Below are positions 16,313 to 22,608 of a stretch of DNA of 22,647 nucleotides, in pieces (position 1 is the first letter of the stretch; each line of letters begins with the position of its first letter). A program made the position numbers and the translations under genes. The stretch comes from a virus. The notes under the pieces are model-generated. The model worked only from the letters and a program-made list of their open reading frames with translations. It did not search any database and was not told the origin of the DNA. The stretch spans positions 1 through 22,647 of IMG/VR virus record IMGVR_UViG_3300009436_000120; one strand, given 5' to 3'.

Positions 16313-17659
16313 ATGACATTAAAAGCATTGAATCAGTATGGAAAAGGTTTCCAGCTGAAGGTATTGGGCTCATTGTTAACAGACAAAAGCTTTCTTCTGA
16401 ACGTCAGAGACGTACTACAGGAAGAGTATTTTGACTCAGACGCACACAAGTGGATTATTAATCAGCTAGTTAACTACTTTGACAAGTACCATACTACTGT
16501 GACTATGGATGTACTTAAGGTTGAATTACAGAAGATTGATAATGATATTTTAAAAGTAGCTCTTAAGGAAGAGTTACGTAATTCATATGAAGCATCTCAA
16601 GATGATTTAGACTATGTACAGGAAGAATTCACAACTTTTTGTAAGAATCAAGAAATGAAACAAGCAATTCTTAATTCTACAGATTTACTTAAAGCAGGAG
16701 ATTTTGACGGTATTAGGAATACAATAGAAACAGCTATGAAAGCTGGAATGGATAAAAATATCGGTCACGAGTATAATAAAGATGTAGAATCAAGATACAG
16801 AAAAGATTATAGACCAACAATCCCAACACCATGGGCTCAGTTAAATGAAGGAATTCAAGGAGGTTTTGGACCTGGAGATTTAGCTATAGTTTTCGGTAAC
16901 CCCGGAGGTGGAAAAAGCTGGACTTGTGTTGCAATGGCAGCACATGCTGTAAAGTTAGGATTTAATGTTAACTACTATACTTTAGAGTTAGGTGAAGACT
17001 ATGTAGGAAAACGTTTTGACTGTTATTTTACAGGATATTCAATTGATGAAGTAAACGACCATAGAAAAGAAGTTCAAACATACGTAGATAAGCTTAAAGG
17101 AAAGTTAATTGTAAAAGAGTACGCACCAAAAGGAGCTACAGTTAATACAATTAAATCCCATATTCAAAAATGTATAGACATGGATCATAAACCAGACTTG
17201 GTAGTGATTGACTATGTAGATTATCTAAGAGCACCATCAAAAGGTAAATTTTCAGAACGAAAAGATGAAATTGATGATGTATTTATTGCGACTAAGGGGT
17301 TAGCTAAGGAATTAAAAATACCAGTAATAACACCATCTCAGGTAAATAGAATGGGAGATAAAGATTCTGTAATAGAAGGAGATAAAGCAGCAGGTTCTTA
17401 TGATAAAATGATGGTAGCAGATATGTGTTTCTCTTTATCTAGAATGAAAGAAGATAAAGTTTTAGGAACAGGTAGATGGCATGTTATGAAAAATAGATAC
17501 GGCCAAGATGGAATGACCTATAACCTTAAGATGGATACTAATAACGGTCATATTGAATTTGAAGGTAAGGCCGATATAGATGAGCACTTAAATTCCGGCG
17601 ACGGCCCTACGTTTACATTATCTAGAGAAAAAATGTCAGAACTATTTGACAAAAAGTAA
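16313..17659 (+). CDS. Replicative DNA helicase, DnaB/T4 gp41-like
   Basis: A 448-aa hexameric-helicase type protein. Residues ~1-150 form a helical N-terminal domain of the DnaB type (FQLKVLGSLLTDKSFL). The RecA-like motor domain follows, with Walker A GNPGGGKSW (195-203) and Walker B LVVIDYVD (296-303, Asp300). Later motifs include ITPSQVNR (sensor region) and MKNRYGQDG, typical of the DnaB arginine/β-hairpin region. It unwinds DNA at the fork by 5'-3' movement on the lagging strand. No primase gene is seen in the window, so it must be elsewhere or host-supplied. It ends the replication block and is followed by the hairpin-rich leader of nrdB. Confidence 0.88.
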   Translation: MTLKALNQYGKGFQLKVLGSLLTDKSFLLNVRDVLQEEYFDSDAHKWIINQLVNYFDKYHTTVTMDVLKVELQKIDNDILKVALKEELRNSYEASQDDLDYVQEEFTTFCKNQEMKQAILNSTDLLKAGDFDGIRNTIETAMKAGMDKNIGHEYNKDVESRYRKDYRPTIPTPWAQLNEGIQGGFGPGDLAIVFGNPGGGKSWTCVAMAAHAVKLGFNVNYYTLELGEDYVGKRFDCYFTGYSIDEVNDHRKEVQTYVDKLKGKLIVKEYAPKGATVNTIKSHIQKCIDMDHKPDLVVIDYVDYLRAPSKGKFSERKDEIDDVFIATKGLAKELKIPVITPSQVNRMGDKDSVIEGDKAAGSYDKMMVADMCFSLSRMKEDKVLGTGRWHVMKNRYGQDGMTYNLKMDTNNGHIEFEGKADIDEHLNSGDGPTFTLSREKMSELFDKK

Positions 17660-17661
17660 AA

Positions 17662-17702
17662 TATATATGCTATTTATGGAAACATCTCCATTAGCATATG
17701 TA
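17662..17702 (+). promoter_or_regulatory. Possible anti-terminator hairpin in the nrdB leader
   Basis: ATATGCTA (17665-17672) pairs perfectly with TAGCATAT (17692-17699). The stem is extendable outward by T-A, A-T and a T-G wobble (17662-17664 with 17700-17702). An inner stem ATGG (17676-17679) / CCAT (17688-17691) closes an 8-nt loop, with a 3-nt bulge at 17673-17675. The 3' part of this loop and inner stem is the same DNA (17684-17690) that forms the 5' arm of the downstream terminator, so the two structures exclude each other. Confidence 0.5.
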
Positions 17703-17724
17703 GCTTCCTCTGGAGATTTTTTTT
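17684..17724 (+). terminator. Intrinsic terminator before nrdB
   Basis: ATCTCCA (17684-17690) and TGGAGAT (17711-17717) form a perfect 7-bp stem with a 20-nt loop, followed by an uninterrupted run of eight T (17717-17724). This has the form of a Rho-independent terminator. It lies between the helicase stop (17657-17659) and the nrdB ATG (17748). It can either end the replication operon or, together with the overlapping upstream hairpin, act as an attenuator for nrdB/nrdA. Confidence 0.7.
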
Positions 17725-17747
17725 GTCTAATTAATTAATTAAAAAAT

Positions 17748-18731
17748 ATGAGTTTACTCGACGAACGCATTGTCTACAAACCTTTCGAATACCCAAAAGC
17801 ATATGATTTTTGGCTTAAACAACAACAAGCTCACTGTCTACATACAGAAGTACCAATGTCACAAGATGTGACAGACTGGGCAAGTAATTTAAAAGATCAC
17901 GAAAAAAATGTGATTGGAGGAATCTTAAAAGGATTTGCTCAAACAGAAACAATAGTAAATGATTACTGGTCTACTTTAGTAACCAAGTGGTTTCGTAAAC
18001 CAGAAATCATTATGATGGGGACTACATTAGGTTCTAGTGAAACAATTCATGCAGAAGCTTATTCACTACTTAATGAACAATTAGGATTAGATAATTTTGC
18101 AGAATTCTTAGAAGATGAAGCTACTATGGATAAAATAGAAAGCTTAATGAAAGTAAGAGACGGCCATGATGGAACTCCAAACTGGCATGATAGGGCTAAA
18201 TCATTAGCAATTTTCTCTGCTTTTACAGAAGGAGTTAACCTCTTTAGTTCATTTGCAGTGCTACTGTCTTTTAAGATGAGGAATAAACTTAAAGTAGTAG
18301 GGCAGATAGTAGAATGGTCCGTTAGAGATGAAAGTTTACACTCGGATGCAGGATGTTGGCTATTTAGAACACTAATGGAAGAACACCCAGAGTTTAAAAC
18401 ACCTGAATTAGTAGCAGATATAGAAGAAGCAGCAAAAGATGCTTTAAAGTTAGAGTTTAACTTTATCGATAAGATATTTGAAATGGGAGATTTAGAGAAT
18501 TTAACTAAAGCTGAATTAAAAAACTTTATACGTCATAGAGTTAATACAAAAATGGGAGATTTAGGATTAAAACCTATAGTTCCGTCATCAGAGATAGATA
18601 AAGGTGCTTTAAAGACAATGAAGTGGTTTGACGCAGTAATAGCAGGAAAGCAACATACAGATTTCTTTGCTAATAGAGTGACAAATTACGCCAAAGGGCA
18701 TATGGAATGGGATGCAGCAACAATGTTTTAA
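17748..18731 (+). CDS. nrdB: Class I ribonucleotide reductase, small (radical-generating) subunit
   Basis: A 327-aa ferritin-fold R2 protein. The dimetal ligand set can be read as Glu67 (AQTETIV), Glu98 and His101 (SSETIHAEAY), Glu161 (FTEGVN), and Glu195 and His198 (RDESLH). The radical-site Tyr corresponds to Tyr105. The first ligand is Glu where E. coli NrdB has Asp84; Glu there is known from class Ic enzymes, but those lack the Tyr. The protein makes the radical passed to NrdA for reduction of ribonucleotides to dNTPs. The C-terminus ends in an aromatic residue, as expected for docking to NrdA. The gene follows the terminator/anti-terminator leader and precedes nrdA by 11 nt. It has no ATP-cone. 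Confidence 0.92.
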   Translation: MSLLDERIVYKPFEYPKAYDFWLKQQQAHCLHTEVPMSQDVTDWASNLKDHEKNVIGGILKGFAQTETIVNDYWSTLVTKWFRKPEIIMMGTTLGSSETIHAEAYSLLNEQLGLDNFAEFLEDEATMDKIESLMKVRDGHDGTPNWHDRAKSLAIFSAFTEGVNLFSSFAVLLSFKMRNKLKVVGQIVEWSVRDESLHSDAGCWLFRTLMEEHPEFKTPELVADIEEAAKDALKLEFNFIDKIFEMGDLENLTKAELKNFIRHRVNTKMGDLGLKPIVPSSEIDKGALKTMKWFDAVIAGKQHTDFFANRVTNYAKGHMEWDAATMF

Positions 18732-18742
18732 TAAAATAATTT

Positions 18743-19075
18743 ATGAGTATAGTAGTAGATACTTCCAAATGGGAAGCAGGTAAGGATTATCCAGAGTGGA
18801 TGAACGAAGTATCATTGGCAACAATATCAAAAGGGTATTTGCTAACAGATGAAACACCTAAAAAAGCATACAAAAGAGTAGCAGATACAATTGCAAAAAG
18901 ACTGGATAGACCAGATCTTGCTAATAAGTTTTTCCGCTATATGTGGAAAGGATGGCTAAATTTAGCTTCCCCTGTACTTTCTAACACCGGAACCGACCGA
19001 GGATTACCTATCTCATGTTTTGGAATTATACGCCCGATTCAATTCGAGGTATTGGTCTCACCAATGCCGAACTAA
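18743..19075 (+). CDS. nrdA: Ribonucleotide reductase large subunit, N-terminal part (frame lost near 19024)
   Basis: The first 94 residues are the N-terminal part of a class I NrdA, with the conserved run WLNLASPVLSNTG and then LPISCFG, where Cys92 is the redox-active cysteine of the active site. After Gly94 frame 0 reads IIRPIQF and stops at 19075, while the expected sequence NYTPDS continues in the -1 frame (AAT at 19024-19026). The true product should be about 571 aa over 18743-20457. No ATP-cone precedes the catalytic domain, so this enzyme lacks the usual dATP activity switch. One missing A in the GGAATT run at 19022 would explain the shift. Confidence 0.85.
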   Translation: MSIVVDTSKWEAGKDYPEWMNEVSLATISKGYLLTDETPKKAYKRVADTIAKRLDRPDLANKFFRYMWKGWLNLASPVLSNTGTDRGLPISCFGIIRPIQFEVLVSPMPN

Positions 19076-20121
19076 TGAGACTTACCTCCCTTGGCGGCGG
19101 TGTTGGTATAGGGTTATCCCGTATTAGAGGTAGAGGAGTAGAAATAGGAAACGGAGATATGGGCCAATCAGAAGGAGTAATACCATGGTCTAAAATATAC
19201 GATTCAACAATACTAGCGACTAATCAAGGAGCAGTTAGAAGAGGATCAGCATCAGTAAACCTGGATATTAACCACCCGGATATTAAAGAATTTTTGCAAA
19301 TACGTAGACCTAAAGGAGATCCTAATAGACAGTGTCTAAACCTACACCAATGCGTCGTAGTGGATGATACCTTTATGCAAAAACTAGAGCGGAGAGACCC
19401 TGAGGCTATGGATACATGGGTAACAATCCTGAAATCTAGAGTTGAGACTGGAGAGCCATATATAATGTTTAAAGACAATGTAAATAATGATAATCCACCA
19501 GCATATGTTAAAAATAACTTAGATGTAAGCATGACAAATATATGCTCAGAGATAACTTTACACACAGATGAGGAACATAGCTTCATTTGCTGTTTATCCT
19601 CAGTTAATTTAACAAAATGGCATGAATGGAAAAACTCAGATTTAGTTGAGACATCAATTTACTTTCTAGACGGGGTATTAGAAGAGTTCTTAGCTAAAAC
19701 TTCTGGAAGAGATTCACTTATTAGAGCTCATAGATCTGCTAAAAAAGGAAGAGCTATTGGACTAGGAGTACTAGGATGGCACACTTTACTTCAAAATGAA
19801 AGAATACCTTTCTCATCAATAGCTGCAACATCATATACACATCAGATTTTTTCTCAAATTAAGAGTCAAGCAGAAGCTGCATCAAGAAAGTTAGCAGATG
19901 AATATGGAGAACCACTATGGTGTAAAGGAACAGGTATGAGAAATACTCACTTAATGGCAATAGCACCGACTGTATCTAATAGTACAATATCAGGAGGAGT
20001 ATCAGCCGGCATAGAACCAATACCAGCTAATGTATATACTTTTAATTCAGCAAAAGGAACATTTATACGAAAAAACTCGGCGCTAGAAAGTTACTTTGAA
20101 GAAAGAGGATGTAATACATAG
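19015..20121 (+). CDS. nrdA: Ribonucleotide reductase large subunit, central catalytic part (ends at in-frame TAG)
   Basis: This carries the main α/β barrel of class I NrdA. Visible blocks are LTSLGGGVGIGLSRIR, NQGAVRRGSASVNL, NICSEITL (the Asn-x-Cys-x-Glu catalytic triad), FICCLSSVNL (the second redox cysteine), the long RAIGLGVLGWHTLL segment and IAPTVSNSTISGG. The first residues MFW come from frame −1 and are not conserved; authentic sequence starts at Asn in NYTPDS. The frame closes at TAG 20119-20121 in the middle of GCNT-stop-EVWDSIMKDRG. The same frame then continues with typical NrdA sequence, so the TAG interrupts the gene rather than ending it. A single C-to-T change from CAG would create it. 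Confidence 0.88.
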   Translation: MFWNYTPDSIRGIGLTNAELMRLTSLGGGVGIGLSRIRGRGVEIGNGDMGQSEGVIPWSKIYDSTILATNQGAVRRGSASVNLDINHPDIKEFLQIRRPKGDPNRQCLNLHQCVVVDDTFMQKLERRDPEAMDTWVTILKSRVETGEPYIMFKDNVNNDNPPAYVKNNLDVSMTNICSEITLHTDEEHSFICCLSSVNLTKWHEWKNSDLVETSIYFLDGVLEEFLAKTSGRDSLIRAHRSAKKGRAIGLGVLGWHTLLQNERIPFSSIAATSYTHQIFSQIKSQAEAASRKLADEYGEPLWCKGTGMRNTHLMAIAPTVSNSTISGGVSAGIEPIPANVYTFNSAKGTFIRKNSALESYFEERGCNT

Positions 20122-20457
20122 GAAGTATGGGATTCTATTATGAAAGATAGGGGTTCTGTAGCAAATCTACCAGAAGACATTATGCCTTTGGAAGATAAGC
20201 CAATCTTCCTAACTTTTGCAGAGGTAAATCAATTAGCACTAGTAGAACAAGCAGCAGTTAGGCAAAAATATATTGATCAGACACAGTCTTTAAATTTAGC
20301 TTTTGATCCAACCGATTCACCTAAGTTTATTAACCTAGTACACCAAACAGCCTGGAAATTAGGGATTAAAACACTATACTACCTTAGAACAGATTCAGTA
20401 ATTAACGGAGATATAGGCTCCAGAACATCAGAAGACTGCCTCAGTTGTGATGGATAA
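20122..20457 (+). CDS. nrdA: Ribonucleotide reductase large subunit, C-terminal part (after the TAG)
   Basis: In the same frame as the preceding segment, directly after the TAG, the sequence continues EVWDSIMKDRGSVANLP and ends as NrdA does. It includes the radical-transfer tyrosine pair in TLYYLRTDS and the C-terminal CLSCDG tail, whose Cys-x-x-Cys normally shuttles electrons from thioredoxin to the active site. If expressed alone from Met20140 it could not be a working enzyme. Its preservation suggests recent mutation, readthrough of the TAG, or a sequence error. The gene encoding a thioredoxin lies 600 bp downstream. Confidence 0.85.
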   Translation, partial: EVWDSIMKDRGSVANLPEDIMPLEDKPIFLTFAEVNQLALVEQAAVRQKYIDQTQSLNLAFDPTDSPKFINLVHQTAWKLGIKTLYYLRTDSVINGDIGSRTSEDCLSCDG

Positions 20458-20467
20458 AATTTAACAT

Positions 20468-20881
20468 ATGTTATATACTATACTAATAGTAATCCTCTTA
20501 GCTACACTAGGAGGAGTTACTTACCGTTATAAAAAGAAGCTTAATCTACTAGAAGAGCAATTTGAGAGAGAAAGAGCAGAAATTAGGAGGGATGCCAAGA
20601 AAAGGTCAGGAGCAGTACAATGGGGGAAAACGATAGAGCATTTCGTTCCATTTATGCCCGGTTTTCCTGTTCCTCCTGAAGACTGTACCTTTCTAGGTAT
20701 GCCAATTGACTACGTTGCGTTTAAAAACACCGGAAGTAAAACTAAATGCTCAGTTCACTTCGTAGAGGTAAAGAGCGGTAGTGCATTCTTAATGGGAAAA
20801 CAGAAGAATATTAAGAGCGCAATAGAAGAAGGTAGAGTATATTGGCATGAGATAACAGTGGACGGAAATACTGTAAAATAG
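20468..20881 (+). CDS. Membrane-anchored nuclease related to archaeal Holliday junction resolvase
   Basis: A 137-aa protein. Residues 1-19 form an N-terminal membrane segment (MLYTILIVILLATLGGV), followed by a basic/acidic helix (about 22-46). A PD-(D/E)xK-type nuclease core follows, with Glu57 (GKTIEHFVP), Asp81 (GMPIDYVAF) and Glu100-Val-Lys102 (VHFVEVKSG). This matches the family annotated as predicted endonucleases distantly related to archaeal Holliday junction resolvase (COG4741 type, from memory). It may cleave branched DNA or unpackaged DNA near the membrane; the substrate is not known from sequence. It starts 10 nt after nrdA and is followed by a promoter-like motif. Confidence 0.75.
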   Translation: MLYTILIVILLATLGGVTYRYKKKLNLLEEQFERERAEIRRDAKKRSGAVQWGKTIEHFVPFMPGFPVPPEDCTFLGMPIDYVAFKNTGSKTKCSVHFVEVKSGSAFLMGKQKNIKSAIEEGRVYWHEITVDGNTVK

Positions 20882-20911
20882 TTGTTTACATGCTATATTT
20901 TTCTTATATTA
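20882..20911 (+). promoter_or_regulatory. Promoter upstream of the small basic protein/thioredoxin genes
   Basis: TTG at 20882-20884 is 20 nt before TATATT (20905-20910). The extended copy ATATTTTTCTTATATTA (20895-20911) differs from that at 22535-22551 by one base only. The ATG of the small downstream ORF follows 26 nt after the motif. No terminator hairpin is seen after the preceding gene. Confidence 0.6.
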
Positions 20912-20936
20912 ATATATAATCATAAATCAAAGTTAT

Positions 20937-21068
20937 ATGTCAAAAAATTCATCTAAACAGCTCTATACCCAGACTATAGAGTGGTTAAAATCAATCGGAG
21001 TAAAATCTTCTAATACTCCAGTAAAAAAATCAAGGTTTAACAGCTATAAAGAAAAAGGAAGAAAATGA
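20937..21068 (+). CDS. Small basic protein, 43 aa, coupled to thioredoxin
   Basis: A short ORF from ATG 20937 to TGA 21066-21068 encodes a Lys/Ser-rich peptide (MSKNSSKQLYTQTIEWLKSI, then KKSRFNSYKEKGRK). It is preceded by a good copy of the promoter motif at a suitable distance, and its stop overlaps the thioredoxin start (ATGA), a common sign of translational coupling. The net charge is strongly positive and there is one Trp. I know no family for it; DNA or partner binding is only suggested by charge. Confidence 0.6.
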   Translation: MSKNSSKQLYTQTIEWLKSIGVKSSNTPVKKSRFNSYKEKGRK

Positions 21069-21325
21069 TAAAAGTAATTAAATTTTACGCTAATTGGTGC
21101 GGACCATGTAAAGTATATGCTAAGTCCTTTGATAAAGTTGCTGAGGAATTAAAAGATACCTACGAATTTGTTAACGTTAATATTGAAGAAGATACAACAG
21201 GATTAGCAGCACAGTATAAGGTAAATGGAATACCTACAACTGTTGTTATAGACGGAGAGAAGATAAAATCGGAAACCGGTAGGATGGATGAAAAGAGACT
21301 AAAAGCATTTATAGGAAGTGAATAG
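21065..21325 (+). CDS. Thioredoxin
   Basis: An 86-aa thioredoxin-fold protein with the active site WCGPC (Cys12, Cys15) after FYAN and the cis-proline Pro57 in NGIPTTVV. The length is shorter than bacterial thioredoxins (about 105 aa) but usual for phage versions. It can reduce disulfides, most plausibly the C-terminal cysteine pair of the RNR large subunit encoded upstream, closing an electron supply chain within the phage. The start overlaps the stop of the 43-aa gene, and the following gene starts at GTG inside its last codons. Confidence 0.92.
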   Translation: MIKVIKFYANWCGPCKVYAKSFDKVAEELKDTYEFVNVNIEEDTTGLAAQYKVNGIPTTVVIDGEKIKSETGRMDEKRLKAFIGSE

Positions 21326-21662
21326 AAATATAGTTATAGCGTTTATACTATTTACAGTAGCACAAGCAATGATATGGTACCAGACCAACTCTCAGTTCTT
21401 TAGTAGCTGGGTAAAAGAAAGACCACTTCTTATGGCTACATTAGGTATACCTATTAGTTATATTTTAATTTATGCATCTAGATACGTTGTAGACGGTTTT
21501 GACGGAGTTCTATGGCCCGGTAGGCTAATAGGATTTTCTACAGGTATGGTAATAATGACAATCTTAACATACATTCATTTAGGAGAAGGCATTACAGTTA
21601 AAACAGGAGTAACACTAGTACTAGCATTTATAATAGTAATGGTGCAGTTATATTGGAAATAA
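21318..21662 (+). CDS. Conserved membrane protein of unknown function
   Basis: A 114-aa protein starting at GTG 21318, overlapping the thioredoxin gene by 8 nt with an AGGA just before it. Four hydrophobic segments can be seen: about residues 4-20, 37-54, 67-85 and 95-112. Short polar loops lie between them (WVKERP, VVDGFDG, LGEGIT). There are no cysteines and no catalytic motif. Proteins of this general shape occur next to thioredoxin/RNR genes in T4-like phages as I recall, but no function is established. An inner-membrane location is likely. Confidence 0.7.
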   Translation: MNRNIVIAFILFTVAQAMIWYQTNSQFFSSWVKERPLLMATLGIPISYILIYASRYVVDGFDGVLWPGRLIGFSTGMVIMTILTYIHLGEGITVKTGVTLVLAFIIVMVQLYWK

Positions 21663-21679
21663 TAAAAATAATTTAAGTT

Positions 21680-21985
21680 ATGCTAAGAAGACCAGATTCT
21701 ATCCCCGACGGGGACACAATTATCGAAGACGCGGTTATGGAACCGTTCTTTATTGCAAAATCCACCTCAGGTGGTTATACTCTGTATGAAAGAGTAATAA
21801 AAGGAGAAAACAACACCCACTACATTAAGACTATTTGCTATCCTGCTACATTTAACGCAGCATTGAAATCAGCCTGTAGAGAGTTACTCAACAGTAAGAG
21901 TAAGCACTATAGATCAATAAAAGATTATATAAGTGAATGGAGAGTGATACAAGAAAAAATATCAAAGTTTACAAATATAGAGTAG
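21680..21985 (+). CDS. Conserved phage protein of unknown function
   Basis: A 101-aa protein. The segment MEPFFIAKSTSGGYTLYERV followed by KTICYPATFNAALK looks like a small β-rich domain, then a C-terminal α-helical part (ELLNSKSKHYRSIKDYISEW). Similar short proteins are known from phage genomes, as I recall, without assigned role. The gene begins 17 nt after the membrane protein, and the next start is 1 nt after its TAG stop. Confidence 0.65.
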   Translation: MLRRPDSIPDGDTIIEDAVMEPFFIAKSTSGGYTLYERVIKGENNTHYIKTICYPATFNAALKSACRELLNSKSKHYRSIKDYISEWRVIQEKISKFTNIE

Positions 21986-21986
21986 G

Positions 21987-22532
21987 ATGGCAAATATTAA
22001 TAGAACAGAGATATACATAGAGGGATCTAAAGAAGCTATTGATAATTTTGTATAAAGATTTGAAAAGTGCCATAGTGGTCCTTACCCAAATCAAGAAGAT
22101 AACCCTCACATTGCAGATGAATTTGGGGCAGATGCTGAGTTATTTATTGATAAAGTTGGTTCAAAATGGATCCAAATTTGGGATGAAGGTATTTACCGTG
22201 AAAGCGAAAATAACTGTGAAATTTATTTAGATACAGCTTGGTACCCACCATCAGATATGATTTTAGAAATTTATAGACAAATGGCTGAAATTGATGATGA
22301 AATTACAGTATCAGGTAAGTATTGGGATGAGGCTTATAACCCAATAGGTGTTTTTGAAGTATACTATGGGGAAATAATTAAGGAAGAACACCATGATCTA
22401 GATGAAACTGAATGGGATGAAATGGTTGAGGAAGAAAATGAGGACTATGATAGGAACTTTTGGGAAGAAGTTATAGACCCCTTATTTACCATCTTACAAG
22501 AGAAATTAGACAAAGTAATAGAAGAAATATAG
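21987..22532 (+). pseudogene. Api92/YubB-like ferredoxin-fold protein interrupted by in-frame TAA
   Basis: Starting at ATG 21987 the frame gives MANINRTEIYIEGSKEAIDNFV, then TAA at 22053-22055. It continues in the same frame without further stops (RFEKCHSGPYPNQEDN and on) to TAG at 22530-22532, 181 codons in all. The region after the TAA contains YLDTAWYPPSDMILEIYRQM and VSGKYWDEAYNPIGVFEVYY, a pattern like the ferredoxin-like domain of Api92/YubB-type phage proteins (from memory). The C-terminus is very acidic. An internal Met at 22257 could start a 91-aa fragment but would lack half the domain. One base change (for example GAA or AAA to TAA) or a sequence error would explain the break. Confidence 0.65.
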
Positions 22533-22540
22533 AAATATTT

Positions 22541-22550
22541 TTCGTATATT
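22541..22550 (+). promoter_or_regulatory. TTCGTATATT promoter-like motif before the PP-loop gene
   Basis: This is the last of five intergenic copies. Its extended form ATATTTTTCGTATATTA (22535-22551) is nearly the same as that at 20895-20911. It lies just after the stop of the preceding gene and 58 nt before the ATG at 22609, so a real leader would be transcribed. No TTG is present at the −33 distance. Confidence 0.5.
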
Positions 22551-22556
22551 AAATAA

Positions 22557-22576
22557 AAACGTCCGCCTATACGTTT
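22557..22576 (+). other. Short hairpin in the leader of the PP-loop gene
   Basis: AAACGT (22557-22562) and ACGTTT (22571-22576) form a 6-bp stem with an 8-nt loop, ccgcctat. The loop bases GCC (22565-22567) could pair with GGC at 22586-22588, which would make a small H-type pseudoknot. There is no poly-T tract after it, so it is not a terminator. It may be a chance structure or an RNA control element. Confidence 0.3.
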
Positions 22577-22608
22577 ATAATACCTGGCATCAATTAAATT
22601 AAAAAATC

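Noticed and set aside
3137-17677. CTATTTAT(A) in three gaps (3137, 12872, 17670), whose complement resembles the T4 late promoter TATAAATA on the minus strand
   Set aside because: No supported genes lie on the minus strand, the distances to starts are inconsistent, and such strings are expected in AT-rich gaps.
21761-21773. Perfect inverted repeat CCACCT-C-AGGTGG
   Set aside because: It lies inside the conserved STSGGY coding segment with no terminator features and a 1-nt loop.
22039-22230. A 63-aa + strand frame across the TAA break of the Api92-like gene
   Set aside because: It is out of frame with the conserved protein and made of low-complexity hydrophobic sequence.
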